Assembly (NCBI RefSeq): GCF_003589595.1
Contig: NW_020655740.1
Coordinates: forward strand, 561,286-625,285
Direction: 5' to 3'
DNA length: 64,000 nt
DNA from: Hyposmocoma kahamanoa
Lineage: Eukaryota; Arthropoda; Insecta; Lepidoptera; Cosmopterigidae
The position numbers were made by a program, and so were the translations under genes. This document shows positions 43,440 through 54,495 of the stretch, one piece after another (the stretch's first letter is position 1; the number at the start of each line of letters is the position of its first letter). The notes under the pieces were generated by a model. That model had not been told where the DNA came from. It ran no database searches and was given only the letters and a program-made list of their open reading frames with translations.

Positions 43440-43570
43440 TGCATACGGCAAAGGAATGGAATGCTCTACGCAGCAACAGTATTTCCCGAAAAGTACAATT
43501 TGGGGCTATTCAAGGCTAGAGTGAATAGGCATTTTTTAGTCACACGCGTCCCATCGTCGCTTAACATCAG
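43440..43570 (+). pseudogene. LINE-C ORF2 C-terminal remnant
   Basis: TAKEWNAL in one frame continues as ATVFPEKYNLGLFKARVNRH in the next: the WNSLPASVFP-type tail with one frameshift near 43461. Confidence 0.55.
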
Positions 43571-43674
43571 GTTAGATTGTGGCCAAACGTGTGTCTATTA
43601 TATATTTAAAAAAAAGTCAAGTGATAAATTTGTGTTTTCCCTTGCCTTGCGGTACATTGCCTGAACACTGGCAG

Positions 43675-43800
43675 CAGTCGTGGTAAGTGTGTTCGTTTTG
43701 TCGTACGACACATTTTGAACGTTCATCGGTTTCAGCCCATGTCGTAATGAGATTATTTGGTTCTGGTCCAAGGACACAAAATGTTGTTTATAGGTCAACT
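43675..43800 (+). repeat. Copy 2 of the 43.19-kb repeat
   Basis: GTGGTAAGTGTGTTCGTTTT, GTTCATCGGTTTCAGCCCAT, 'gtaatgagattatttggttc' and ACAAAATGTTG match 43190-43345 in order, about 490 bp further on, with the LINE-C remnant between. Confidence 0.35.
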
Positions 43801-44159
43801 TTAACAATGTTACTACTGCTTATAAAGGCAATATGGTAAAACTTCTTAAGGACACGATGCCTATAATTCCAATTAGGAGGTATCAAATGGGTATTAATGA
43901 ATTCAGCTAGTAACTTTGTCCCTTGGAATAGCGCTGCTGTTGAAGAATGAAAGCTACACACCATTACGGCACTCGGTATTGTATCGCGGCCTCGAGTACC
44001 TTCAAATTGCTCCACTTCTTAACTTTTACCAGAATACCAAACGTACAAAAACCTGCTACTGAATCTCTGTCGACCCACAACAGTGGAATTCAATAAGCAG
44101 ATTTATGAGTGTGGATAATACAGAAATGAATTTATGCTATTCAAACCTACACTATAATG

Positions 44160-44755
44160 AGTTAGACAACTCATTTCATGCGGCAGACATTCAAACCATA
44201 TTTGTATTGCAAAAAGGAGCGATCGTTCTGTATACCGCTTAGGTTCAAGGGTTTCTCTTAAAGAAAAATTTAAGAAGACTGGTATCATCACAGTACATTT
44301 ACTCAAATATTTTATATTCCCGTAAAAAATACATAACTTCAATAAGAAAAAAGACATCCATAATATTAACCATAGACTAAGTCCAAACTCATGGTACCAC
44401 GATTTCGTTCAACCAAGGTAAACGGCTCTTTTATGGAGAACTGCATACGTTTTTACAAGATTAATTAAGCTTTAATTTCCTAAGTTTAAAAATATTATGA
44501 TTGTAAAGTCATATTACAAAATAGAAGATACGTGTTAGATAAAAATAAAAGACGACATGGCTCTATATTCCACACATATTTGATTCAAAGTGTTTTCCAT
44601 AGCATTTAAGTTTATTTGAAAAGAGCAATCCCTAGAGTTTCTTGCTCGTTCTTCTCAGGGAGGTCAGCGTAGTGAACGAGCATTAGTTTAAATGTGACGT
44701 TTTCAAGTGTACATTTACATATTTTACCTATGGAATCAGCGATTCTTTGACATTG
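44160..44755 (+). pseudogene. LINE-A ORF2 C-terminus and 3' UTR
   Basis: Frames give LQKGAIRSVYRL, VSLKEKFKKTGI and IHNFNKKKDIHNIN. The 3' UTR (TTGAAAAGAGCAATCCCTAG, GGAGGTCAGCGTAGTGAACG) mirrors that of the 22.6-kb copy and ends near 44755 with CTTTGACATTGACATG. Confidence 0.65.
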
Positions 44756-45199
44756 ACATGAAAATTCAGATTGCCCTTTAAATAAATTAATTGTGACTTC
44801 GTTAAGATTGTCCAGTAAACAGCCAGTCTATTTTTATTCCTCATGTTAAAGTTCCGTCTATCATTATTTTTATTCCTCAACTCTACCGTTGCTTCTAACA
44901 TAAATTGCATGGTCATAAATGAACTGTAACATGGAATATTAATATCTCTAAACTTCTCTCCCTGGGACACTCTAGAAAATTAAAGCGTCAGTTCTCATTT
45001 AAAGCCGTGTAGCGCCTGACCGAGTTTCAGCTATAGATCTGCGTTGGTGAGGGTGGTGTTCAATATTTCTATAACTACATTCTTGTAGGCGGGGGGCGGT
45101 AACGGAAATTTACTTATTTACATTAATACTTCATCGCTGTCTCGCTCCGTGTTAAATCTTTTAAAAATATTATTGGGAACGTCCTAACTATATTTAGTG
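44756..45199. other. No recognisable feature
   Basis: An 80-codon minus frame overlaps the LINE-A end; nothing supported. Confidence 0.4.
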
Positions 45200-45440
45200 A
45201 CTTTCTCTTGATCAATACTTAGCTCTCGAGTAAAGGGGCAATCAGAAGATGCTTATTCAATCGCATTCTTAAAGACATTCAGGTCGTATGTGCTCGGAAA
45301 CTCGGACGCGGGCAGAGAATTCTATCCCTACTCGCACACTTCGTGAAAGATGACGAAAAACGCTTAGTTGCCCGAAAGGAATATCAACCACGTAGTTATG
45401 ATGGATGTGTGATAGTATAAGAAGGAGGGCGGTATGAGCT
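45200..45440 (-). pseudogene. LINE-C ORF2 C-terminal remnant, reverse
   Basis: One minus frame reads NSLPASEFPSTYDLNVFKNA, a good LINE C-terminal signature, preceded by stops. The 62-codon frame at 45457-45269 is another frame of the same remnant. Confidence 0.55.
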
Positions 45441-45666
45441 GGTGGGCATGGGCACACTCACCGAAGTACTGATAATCTGTAGAAAACCGACAAACAGGCA
45501 ACTTTGCGTCAATATGCTAATCTATGACATTTTAGATTGGAGCTTATCCGTCGCTCATAAAGAAGCCACCAGCCTGAGTAACGCGGATAGGCTTAAGCTG
45601 CTCAGAAAAAACTTTATGTCCATGCAATAAGAGCGCAAAAGACGTTGCGCCATATCACTTCTGTTT

Positions 45667-45780
45667 ACCCATTTCTGCGTTCCGGTTTTGAAGGTAAGGG
45701 TGCTGGCAAAATCTTTGCGATTTTAAGCTCTGAGTGGCACTGTAACTGTTATCGACAGGCGTGTTGCTTACCACCACTTG
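45667..45780 (-). repeat. SINE-A fragment
   Basis: CCATTTCTGCGTTCCGGTTTT, AGCTCTGAGTGGCACTGTAA and AGGCGTGTTGCTTACCACCA, with the central part deleted. Confidence 0.6.
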
Positions 45781-45786
45781 GAATCA

Positions 45787-46045
45787 TAAATAATCTCTGC
45801 ACAGAGTACTAAAAAACCGACCTCAAAAATAATTCACCCCTAGATTGCCACCCTTAGAGGTGGAATATTTTCTTCAAATATAAATGGGAACACATCTGAG
45901 AGGGTACCCTTTTCAACATAAAGAGAATCAACTTAAAGAGAATCATCAAAATCCGTTCCCAAGTTATCGCGTAATACACATACAAAAAAAAAGAATGGAC
46001 AGTCGAATTGAGAACCTTCTCCTTTTTTTGAAGTCAGTTAAAAAA
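45787..46045 (+). mobile_element. MITE family R copy
   Basis: ATAATCTCTGCACAGAGTAC to TTTTTGAAGTCAGTTAAAAA, with GCCACCCTTAGAGGTGGAA inside. It starts within 10 bp of the end of the SINE-A fragment. Confidence 0.6.
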
Positions 46046-46595
46046 AACCGCTGACACGAAACGCGCAACTCTCTTTTTCACTTTTATTACATCGACAAAC
46101 TTTTTCTTACCGTTTATGCCGTATCCGTGTCCATAAGCGTGACTCGCTTAAGTCTCCTGCCTCTACGTTCATCGTGTTGAGAGCCTCAAGTGGTCAGTGT
46201 TCTTAAAAACATATCGCACTGTTAATACAATAGTGTACTAACTCAGAAAGAGGACTTTGTCAGAATCGATGAAAAACGAATTACTCACTTCCCGCAAAAA
46301 TAATCATTGAAATTTATATGTTATAATTTATTACGGACACTTAAATAATTTCTCAAATATATTTAAAAATGAAATGAAAAAATATTTTTTTGTTTTTGGA
46401 TAAGGATTATTTTGGCCAGTAATAGCACACATAAAGTGTGTCTCATTTTGAGTTAAGTAGATATCTTTTGATTGTTACTTACAATATTCTAACGACAGTT
46501 TTTTTGACGAGTAGAAAATCAAATATTACGTTCAACAATGATATAATTTTGATTTTCACATATTTCGAGTTATAAAACTATTGTAATAGCAGTGC
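46046..46595. other. No recognisable feature
   Basis: A+T-rich; nothing supported. Confidence 0.4.
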
Positions 46596-46757
46596 GATAT
46601 TGACGCTTGGAAGACAAAATACGATAAGGAACAGCTTTGGCTAATGTTGAGTTGCATATACCGTTGGAGTCAGAAACATTAGCCGATTCCAACGGTATGT
46701 ATAACTCAACATGAGCAAAAGTGTCTTTATCCCATTTTGCCTTTCAAGTGTCGATAT
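46596..46757. repeat. ~160-bp long hairpin
   Basis: Arms of about 75 bp fold back with scattered mismatches: GATATTGACGCTTGGAAG with CTTTCAAGTGTCGATATG, ATACGATAAGG with TTTATCCCAT, TGTTGAGTT with AACTCAACA, and ATACCGTTGGAGTC with GATTCCAACGGTAT. The loop is about 12 nt near 46676. Confidence 0.75.
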
Positions 46758-47412
46758 GTAACCACCATCGTGGTATACACAAGGAGCGATGCTAGTCCAG
46801 TGTCGGAGCGGTTGCTTTTTGGTTGAGCGGCTGGTGGTTAAAGTCGATCAGAATTCACATCCTCAACACATGACCATCCTAAATGAAAACGTATTACTTT
46901 AAGAATTTGCGTTTCACATTCATATTTCATGTTTTAGGCTTGAATTGGGCTTGAATCCCTTTTCATTCTTTTCTTATTCATATCAGGGGTTAAATTATGA
47001 GATTACCCTTCTAACGCTTTCGTGTCGCATTAAAATGAAATAAAGTCTTCTTGGTGTAGAATTTTGATTAGAACCTGTATTTAAATAATCGATCCTAATT
47101 TAAAAATGTATATTACAAATTCTTCATTACTTAAGTATTTTCTTTGGTTTCCGTAGGTACATTTTAATGTCGGGAGGTTTCACTCCGTTTTGTCGGAGCT
47201 AACATGTAATGCCGCGAAGATTTTGTATATATGTTTCCTTTGATAGTATTTTGATTTATGTCTGGATTTTGTTAATTGTTTTCTTGAGGTATTGTTTTTT
47301 TAATGTGGCTGACTTGTTCAATAACGACCAAGGCCCCTAAATAAATAACGAGTAAAATAATTGACAGCCGACATTTATGGGTACTAAGTTATTAACTCTA
47401 CAAACTGTGCTT
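46758..47412. other. No recognisable feature
   Basis: Nothing supported. Confidence 0.4.
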
Positions 47413-47666
47413 TAAGGCTGGTTTCAGAGCAGTGCGGATTTATCCGCGGACCGTCCGCGCGGAGCACCGGAGCGGAGTAACACGTGTGGCGTTAGAACAT
47501 CGTTTTACATTGACGCGGATTGCTCCGTACGGAACACGTTCAACGTGAACTCGGCGCAAACCACCCGTGTGTACATTAAATACTCGATTCTGAGCACTGC
47601 GGATTCTATGCACACGGATGGCCTGCAGGCGGGCAGTGTGTACGCACAGCTATGAAACCAGCCTAA
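47413..47666. mobile_element. PIF/Harbinger-type MITE
   Basis: GGCTGGTTTCA at 47416 and its inverse TGAAACCAGCC ending at 47663 are flanked by TAA at 47413-47415 and 47664-47666. A 3-bp TWA duplication with GG-starting ends is typical of PIF/Harbinger. The interior is GC-rich (TATCCGCGGACCGTCCGCGC). The 70-codon minus frame inside is not a gene. Confidence 0.75.
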
Positions 47667-47756
47667 GTGTAGTTTTGCTAAGCTAAACGAAGAAGAATTT
47701 TCCATTTCCTGGTGCAATTATAGGCATTATAAACGTATGCCTGAGTGTGACAACCG

Positions 47757-47873
47757 CAGTGGCGATGGCGGTGCCTCCTGTTCTTTGAGATTTAAATCTC
47801 CGAGCGGCACTTTAACTGTTATGTACAGGCGTGTCGCTTACATAGATATGTCGCATACCACCCGTCACTTGGT
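47757..47873 (-). repeat. SINE-A fragment
   Basis: GAGCGGCACTTTAACTGTTA, CAGGCGTGTCGCTTACATAG and CACCCGTCACTTGG: the SINE-A head in reverse with a small insertion in the GCTTACCAC region. Confidence 0.55.
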
Positions 47874-48164
47874 ATGATAAAAAAACGTGTTCCGACTTGT
47901 CACTAATGGGACGCAAATTAAAACATGTGTTTTCTGTGCCCGATACTGTACAAATGTGAACGTGGCAATTGAGCCTTGGGATTGTCAATTAAAATTAACG
48001 TGCACTAGTGTTTGGTACCCTGATTATTCTTTTTCTAAATAAATAATGTGCCTTCATTAGGTTTTTATACCTAAAAATTATATATTCTTATTTTCAACTA
48101 CTTTACAACTTGTCTTCAATCTATTCTCTTTTCTTTCTTCTTCTGGCCGTAAGGACGGCACAGT

Positions 48165-48505
48165 TATTTATAGAATACAATAGAATACATTTATTACATA
48201 ACACCACAACACAATAATAAACAGTAAAAATAAAAAGTAAAAAAATAAAAATAAAACAGAACTAAATTAAAACTAAAACAAACAGAAAATGAATAACAAA
48301 AAAGAAAACTAAATAAAATTAATTAAAAATAAATTCTTAGCAATAAATAATTATGCGACCACAAAGCTGGTCAACACTATTGTTGTACTAAGTAGATGTC
48401 ATGTGTGCGGCTGTGGCGTATGTAATAGGATCCACTCAGCTAATGTCACCGCCGGGACGAGACTGTGACGCTGATTTTCAGTGGACTAGTATTGATTAAA
48501 TTTCA
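48165..48505. repeat. LINE-B-type tail and family M repeat
   Basis: TATAGAATACAATAGAATAC at about 48170-48190 followed by ATTTATT recalls the reversed (ATTCT)n tail of LINE-B. From about 48395, TGCGGCTGTGGCGTATG and GGATCCACTCAGCTAATG match 57.47-57.58 kb. Confidence 0.35.
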
Positions 48506-48527
48506 AATAAAGACTAATTTTTATATT

Positions 48528-48797
48528 AAAAAATAAACCGACCGCAAAAGTTCGTGGAATCACATATATTTACCAAGTTTTCTTGAAATCGGTTACCGGA
48601 AAGAACGCGAAACCAGATTTATCCCCTAGTTTGCCACTCTTAGAGGTGAAATATTTTCTTCCAATTTAATGGGACCAATATTGAGATACCCTCTTTCCAA
48701 CAAAAAAGAATCAATAAAATCTGTTCACAATAGCCGCAGTAATACCGTCACATTGTAATTGAGAACCTCCTCTTCCTTTTTTGAAGTCAAGAAAAAC
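48528..48797 (+). mobile_element. MITE family R copy
   Basis: ATAAACCGACCGCAAAAGTT to CCTTTTTTGAAGTCAAGAAA, with CCACTCTTAGAGGTGAAAT and ACCCTCTTTCCAACAAAAAA inside. Confidence 0.55.
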
Positions 48798-49379
48798 TAT
48801 AATAACAGTCTATAGCGATTCATCATTCGTTCATTTCACCTGTCAATCACTGGCTGGTTACTACGTAGCCGCTCGCTCCCTCGTAGTTCAGACGTAGCAA
48901 GTGGCGGTCGGCTAGCACTACGCCTAAGCTACGTAAACTATCGCAAAACCCCGCTACAGTATCTCATAACACTGGATGCGTGCGACTGTGAAAAAAGGCT
49001 GACTATCGATAATACAGTTCAATATCTAGACAAGTTTAGTGTTTACAATAGCTCTAAGTATCGGCGTCTATCTCCAATTAGTATTCACTGAGACGTGCGT
49101 TGAATTAATTGTCCCTAACGCCGTGGGGTGATGAATTCCGCGGCTTAGCCCGTTGCTTACTTTATTCTCGTTTCACTGTTTTAGTTCTGAAATTAGACAC
49201 AAATTTACAGGAAAGTGTACTGTTACTGATCTACTAAAAAGTCTTCAGTGAAACCGTGTCTCGTCTCGCTGTAGGATGTTTCTGTCACCATTTCTTGTTG
49301 CGTCACCATCGCGCGTCTCAGTATGTCCTGTTCAGCTCCAAATGTTGAACGGCGTTTTTACATAGTCTGACTTGCACCT
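48798..49379. other. No recognisable feature
   Basis: Mixed composition with scattered CpG around 48860-48950; no exon or repeat recognised. Confidence 0.35.
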
Positions 49380-49385
49380 AAGGAT

Positions 49386-49730
49386 TTGTATAAACCGTTG
49401 TTCAAAAAACTAAACATACTGCCTTTGCCATGCATGTATATAAGGGACATCTGCGTATTCATAAACACTCATCCTCTATATTTTAAGACACGTGGTGAAG
49501 TGATACAAAGGCAAACCAGAGCTAAAATCGTGAATCTTTGGCACCAACCTCGTTACCATAAATTAATTTATAAGAATAACTGCTTTAATATGTGCATAAA
49601 GATCTTCAATAGTTTACCAAACGAATTTAAATTACTACGCGGACCTATGTTTAAATCAGAATTGACAAAATGGCTTATGACACATTGCTTCTATAGTAAT
49701 AGGGAATATTTGAATTTACAAGTACTGTAA
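49386..49730 (+). pseudogene. LINE-B ORF2 C-terminus
   Basis: An intact 114-codon frame: FKKLNILPLPCMYIRDICVF, INTHPLYF, FNMCIKIFNSLPNEFKLL, ending in a stop. This is the segment after the reverse transcriptase of a CR1-like LINE. The matching 3' terminus lies at 50270-50372, so the copy is 5'-truncated near 49380 and interrupted by unrelated sequence at about 49790-50170. Confidence 0.7.
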
Positions 49731-49934
49731 CAAACCTACTTTATGTATAATAGACGGCCTTAAGCCAGATTGTTCACTTTTAGTTCTCGAAGAATGCGCT
49801 AGATGGCATTGACCCGTTTGACGTTATTTTTGAATCGCGGTGTTAAGATTTTCCCTCGAATGGTGACTACTCGAGTACAATTTTGTTAATGTGAAAAGAA
49901 ATCTGAAAATTCAGAGAGCTCAGTAAGTAGGTAG

Positions 49935-50090
49935 TACCAGGAGTTGAGTCCCTTCTTGGGAACTGCTACCCGGACCTTCTGATAATGTCGTACGCTCTTA
50001 TAGGGTGCAAAAACCTCATCTCGCGGAACGGTTTCCAGGAGTGAGTCCCCTTCTTGGGAACAACTGCCCGGACCTTCTGAAATTGTATTG
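49935..50090. repeat. Diverged tandem duplication, ~97-bp period
   Basis: CCAGGAGTTGAGTCCCTTCT / TGGGAACTGCTACCCGGACC / TTCTGATAATG at 49938 recurs at 50035 as CCAGGAGTGAGTCCCCTTCT and so on. Paired minus frames across it are repeats of each other, not genes. Confidence 0.65.
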
Positions 50091-50269
50091 GCGACATACA
50101 AGGTGAAAATAAAAATCTTTTGAACAATTTGGAGTTTCCCTTGGCTTGTTTTGGTAACCTCATCCAACGGACGAAAGAACGTGCCTTCTTTACAGTACTA
50201 ATTTATATTAATTTAAAATGCAATTAATTTTAGAGGCCAAAATATTTAATTCAATTAATATTTGCCTAC

Positions 50270-50372
50270 CTGCTTGCAGGTTGAATACATTGTACCTTTT
50301 TTATTTTAAATCTGTATAATTACAGTATTGTGGCAAATAAACGTTTTCTATTCTGTTCTATTGTATGGTCCC
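50270..50372 (+). repeat. LINE-B 3' terminus
   Basis: ATAATTACAGTATTGTGGCA, AATAAACGTTTTC and TATTCTGTTCTATT match the 3' end of LINE-B on the minus strand at 58.19-58.23 kb, tail included. Confidence 0.65.
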
Positions 50373-51200
50373 AGTTTTGATTCTGTTTTTTGGTTCTGTT
50401 TGATTCACCTAGCGCGCTCCCTGCAGCCTTATACGTCGTAATCTGCCTGCCAATATCCTAAAAGCCACTTTCATTAGGTCCCTGCATTACGATCGCAACG
50501 AGAGTAGAGCGTTCGTATTGTATTTAATTTTTTAATTAAGAAGTGTGTTTATTCTAGTGTCTGGCATTGCAATGGCGCAATGTTCAGTTTAAAATACGAT
50601 AAACATTACAGTTACAGAGAGGACACTTGTCTTCGTTTCGGTAAAATACGTCTGATTCCTCCATGTATATCACATACCGTGAGCGATTTTCGCAAAAACA
50701 ACTTCACCTGTGTTCATGACTCGGATAGTAAAATTTATAAACTTATTCAAAACGTGGCACTAAAACCGGAATATATTTCTTTAATTTTTAACGGATAAGC
50801 CCTAAAAAGTTGGAAAAACAAGTACGTAAATAAGTTTAATGAATGAGCACGTAACTTATGGCACATATTGGGTCTAACTTTCCTTTTCAAAATTATAACC
50901 GGCATCGATATGCGATGTCCCTTTCCACCCCTTTTTTCAGCATTTTAATAGCCTTATTGTAGCCTTTATTTTTTTCTGACTCAAATGATTTATTTTGTGG
51001 TACCTTATCGTAGCTGTCGAATCAGCCTTGTTTACCAGCATCAATATTGTTTTACGTCCTATTGACGTAGGTAAATAATTACCGTGTCACCTGTTTTTAT
51101 AAATACAATGTGTATTTTTTCTCTAAATTGTCCCAGAAGATGTATTTTCCGGGTCAAGTATGAGCGACAGGTGCATTCTTCTTTGTCTTCTCATTAGTTG
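50373..51200. other. No recognisable feature
   Basis: A 72-codon plus frame (50580-50798) shows no signature. Confidence 0.35.
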
Positions 51201-51665
51201 ATGGCACCTTTCTCTCGATGGACATTCACGTTAACGTGGTTAGATAAGGTATTCGTTCTCTCCACCTTAATCTTGCAACCAAACGTCTATCAGCCATCTG
51301 ATTTTACCCCCGACCTCAATGTGGTGGAGGCTTGTGAATATTTTATTGACCGTGAGAGTCTGCAACTCCACTGCCGTACTTTTAGCACTAAGACAAAGAT
51401 CATCGACAAAGTTGTTATTCCTGTGGGTAAACTAGGAATTTCTTTCCCAAATCGAATCACAATACCTCTAGACATCAACCACGAAGTATATACTCCAAAT
51501 CTAAAGATTCTTTTTCCTGCAGTTTTCAAAGTGATGTTAACGCGAGAAAATTATTGTAACAAACTAAGTTACATCGCCAAGTGGTTTAAAATATGGAAAT
51601 TCGTTTCATACTTTATTTGCAAACTAATCACCGAGCGATTAAAAGAGTTGGACGAATTAAGCTGA
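51201..51665 (+). CDS. Unassigned 154-codon ORF
   Basis: Opens at ATG 51201, just after an in-frame TAG, and closes with TGA. It is one of the longest intact frames here and I recognise no family. Visible features: Pro/Asp-rich N-terminal third, a central basic stretch (TFSTKTKIIDKVV), a RITIPLDINHEVYTP segment that could be beta-strand, and an aromatic, basic C-terminal helix (YIAKWFKIWKFVSYFICKL) that may be amphipathic. There is no start context or splice evidence. It could be a chance frame, an old viral or transposon gene, or an intronless host gene. Confidence 0.25.
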   Translation: MAPFSRWTFTLTWLDKVFVLSTLILQPNVYQPSDFTPDLNVVEACEYFIDRESLQLHCRTFSTKTKIIDKVVIPVGKLGISFPNRITIPLDINHEVYTPNLKILFPAVFKVMLTRENYCNKLSYIAKWFKIWKFVSYFICKLITERLKELDELS

Positions 51666-52414
51666 TCACAGAAATAACCGTCTCAGGTTAAATTGAAACA
51701 GATAACTTTTGTAACTAATTCAGCTCATTTCACAAATAAATTTATCTTGAAATCCCGCTTGGCCCATTCATTTTGTGCGGCCGACTGAATAATGAAGTCC
51801 AGGAAGCCAGGGCTCGCTGTGTCGAGAACGTCACATAGTATTGTTCTGTTTCACAATAATGTTGCTATTTAAAACGTCCATTATAACGTTTTGTAGTGTA
51901 TTCAAATAGGCAACCTTAAATAATACATATTCAATGTAATATTCAAATAATAGACTGTGAATTGCTATCAGTGTAATCCCAGAATAGCACTGTTGCTTAT
52001 AATAAACAGCCTAAAATCATTGTGCGCGAGCAGCACTACATACTCTTTGATATAGTTCACAGTTTTTTATTGTTTTATATTGATAGAAAATGACAGTTCG
52101 TTGCGCAAGTGTTGCCCGCTTGCAAGCAGCTAGTGATTGCAGTCGATAAATATTCTATCGACTATCGACTGATGGAATAAATAACTGAAGTTGTTTCATT
52201 TGAATCATTCTCGACCCGTTATTCATTCAGTCATTGAGCACAACTTCATTTAAATTATCAATTTCTGTAAGTTCATACACACATACACTGAATGAACACA
52301 CGTAAACTATATTCATAAAAAAATACAAAGAGACATTTTAAAATTTTTGATTTGCGTTGAATATATGTAGATAATCAAATCCGTGTATTCTCGTTAAAAT
52401 GTATATGAATAAAA
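51666..52414. other. No recognisable feature
   Basis: A+T-rich; a short 'tatcgactatcgactgat' repeat near 52156 only. Confidence 0.4.
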
Positions 52415-52615
52415 ATTTATCTCGATGGTAGCAGGCCAAATGTCAAAATAGGAATAAAGAAGGCAATAACGCAATTCGTAATCTTTAGAACGTCTTAACA
52501 AATGCAGTCACTTTTAGCAAAATTTTATCTTCTTTCACAATCTATTGATAAAACTGTCCACAACAACTACATGATTATTTAAAATTTTATGAAAACTGGC
52601 AACCCTACAAATGTC
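52415..52615 (-). repeat. Repeat family F, copy 2
   Basis: Reverse copy of 16360-16580 (AATAACGCAATT, CTTTCACAATCTATTGATAA, GTCCACAACAACTAC). Confidence 0.5.
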
Positions 52616-52852
52616 ACCTCACTCCGTCTTCAAAAAAGCCGAGATTATAATTTTGTACTCCTTTTGACGTTTTGTTTTTTGTTCTCGGTTGTCATTGTAA
52701 AAATCCTGGATAAAGGACGTTCCTTACAATACCTAAGGATTTTCAATTTCTTCCCTTTTCTCCCTCTATATTTACATAAAATTTGAAGAAGTTTACACAT
52801 ATAGTGTTTAATAACATAAATATATGATTGCATTGTATTTTGTTCTGTATTA

Positions 52853-53100
52853 TTAACCGACTTCAAAAAAGGAGGAGGTTCTGAATTCGATTGTCTTTTT
52901 TGTGTGTGTATTACGTGATTACTCTGGCATTTGTAAACCGACTTTCAAGATTCTTATTTTTTTTGGAAAGAAGATACCTCAATATTGGTCCCATATATTC
53001 CACCTCTAACTGGGAAACTTGGGTATGTAATCGGTTTCGCGCAGTCTCCAGTAACCGATTTCAATAAAACTTTGCAAGTAGATAATTACACGAAATTTTG
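52853..53100 (-). mobile_element. MITE family R, reverse copy
   Basis: Starts TTAACCGACTTCAAAAAAGG and GGAGGTTCTGAATTCGATTG; CCTCAATATTGGTCCCATAT and CCACCTCTAACTGGG follow. Confidence 0.6.
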
Positions 53101-53563
53101 AGATCACTTTTTTTATTATTAACTAGCAACTTTACTACACGGTAAACTAAAACAAATATGTGGTATTCTTGCTCCTATTCAGATATCTGGTTATATATGT
53201 CGGTCAATTCTTCTTAATGCGTCCGGCGTTTGATCTTCATTAGCCTTGTCGCTAATTTGTAGAAACGTGTGACCTCACTTAACTTAAGACCCTACTTAAT
53301 CTGCGTTAAACCTACTTTGCTCTGCCATTTGAAATGCAGATAACGAATGCTTGTTTTCACCCTATAACTAAATCATGTTTACCACGAGTCGTTTTCGTTG
53401 CGGGGTCGCAATAAAGGTCACGCCTGACTGGATGTTGGTCTGTGTCTTTTTATACTTTTTTTAATTTTCCAACAAATAGTTTCGCTGTTTCGAAACGAAA
53501 TTAAATGTTATGTTTAATTAATTAAGATGACCTGACACTTAAAAACAACGGCGAGTTCGTTGC
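53101..53563. other. No recognisable feature
   Basis: Nothing supported. Confidence 0.4.
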
Positions 53564-53870
53564 ACTGCACTCATTGACTTACAATTATATGGACGTCGTC
53601 GGGTCCGCGCTAAAAAATGTCCGAACTTATAGGGCGTTAAAATCGTATACAGAGCGTTATTCACGCTTTAGTCTTCGTTTGTTCGACTGACAGCGAAGCA
53701 AGCAAAATTAGACAGTACTGCGATGACATTACAGTTTCAATTCAACGTTTTAGCTTTTTAATATTCCTTTACATGTTACACTACGTTTAAATAGGTTGAC
53801 TTGGGACATTTTTTTCGTGGTTTTTGTATTAGATCCGTCGTCCATTTATTTGTTAGTCAATGACTGCACT
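53564..53870. mobile_element. hAT-type MITE, copy 1
   Basis: Element 53572-53862 (291 bp). Ends CATTGACTTACAATTATATG and, inverted, CATTGACTAACAAATAAATG. The flanking 8-bp duplication ACTGCACT at 53564-53571 and 53863-53870 is perfect. An 8-bp duplication with short inverted ends indicates hAT. No coding capacity. Confidence 0.85.
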
Positions 53871-54495
53871 CAATTAAATTAAATTATGAACTAAAAATGA
53901 TTGAGAATTGGTTTTTGATTCGGGAATTTCCTGTCCATAAATACATACGACAGTGTTGCCATTTTTATTTTGAGCAATCAATGTATGAAGAATAATATGA
54001 ACAAAAGAGGTAGTAATGTATTGTCAAATTAATTCTAAAAAGTATAATATGTCCCTGTCATATTTTTATATTCATACTTCTTGAAAAAAAAAAAAAAAAA
54101 AAAACGTAGTCCTGAAGTGTTTTTTAACTTTTTTTTTCACTTCAGAAAATGAAGGATTTTTTCTACAACAAAAATCGCGCACATCTTTCAACGGTGTACG
54201 GAATGCAGATAGAATTCAATAACTTATACAACGGCACCGCAAATTTATAGTTCAACTATTTACCCAGTGTGTGTCGAGAACAGGGATATCATGGAATGAA
54301 AGGAACGTCCTGCAATAACTGCCGCTAAAGCATTTTATTGGAACAGAGATGACTTAAATGCACTTTTAACAAAGCGGTAAAAGGGCATACAAGAGAAATA
54401 TGAACGGCGGCGACCATTGAGTGCCGTTAAATAACTTGCTGCTTTAAAGTCTTGGGTTGGTTATGTAAGACTTCGTCTTCCGATATATTTTGTTG
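53871..54495. other. Unassigned, with a poly-A run
   Basis: An uninterrupted run of about 20 A lies at 54085-54104. It may be the end of an old retroposed sequence, but no body is recognisable upstream. Confidence 0.35.

Noticed and set aside
49886..50167. Two similar overlapping minus-strand frames
   Set aside because: They arise from the ~97-bp-period duplication (repeated PKKG words), not from a conserved protein.
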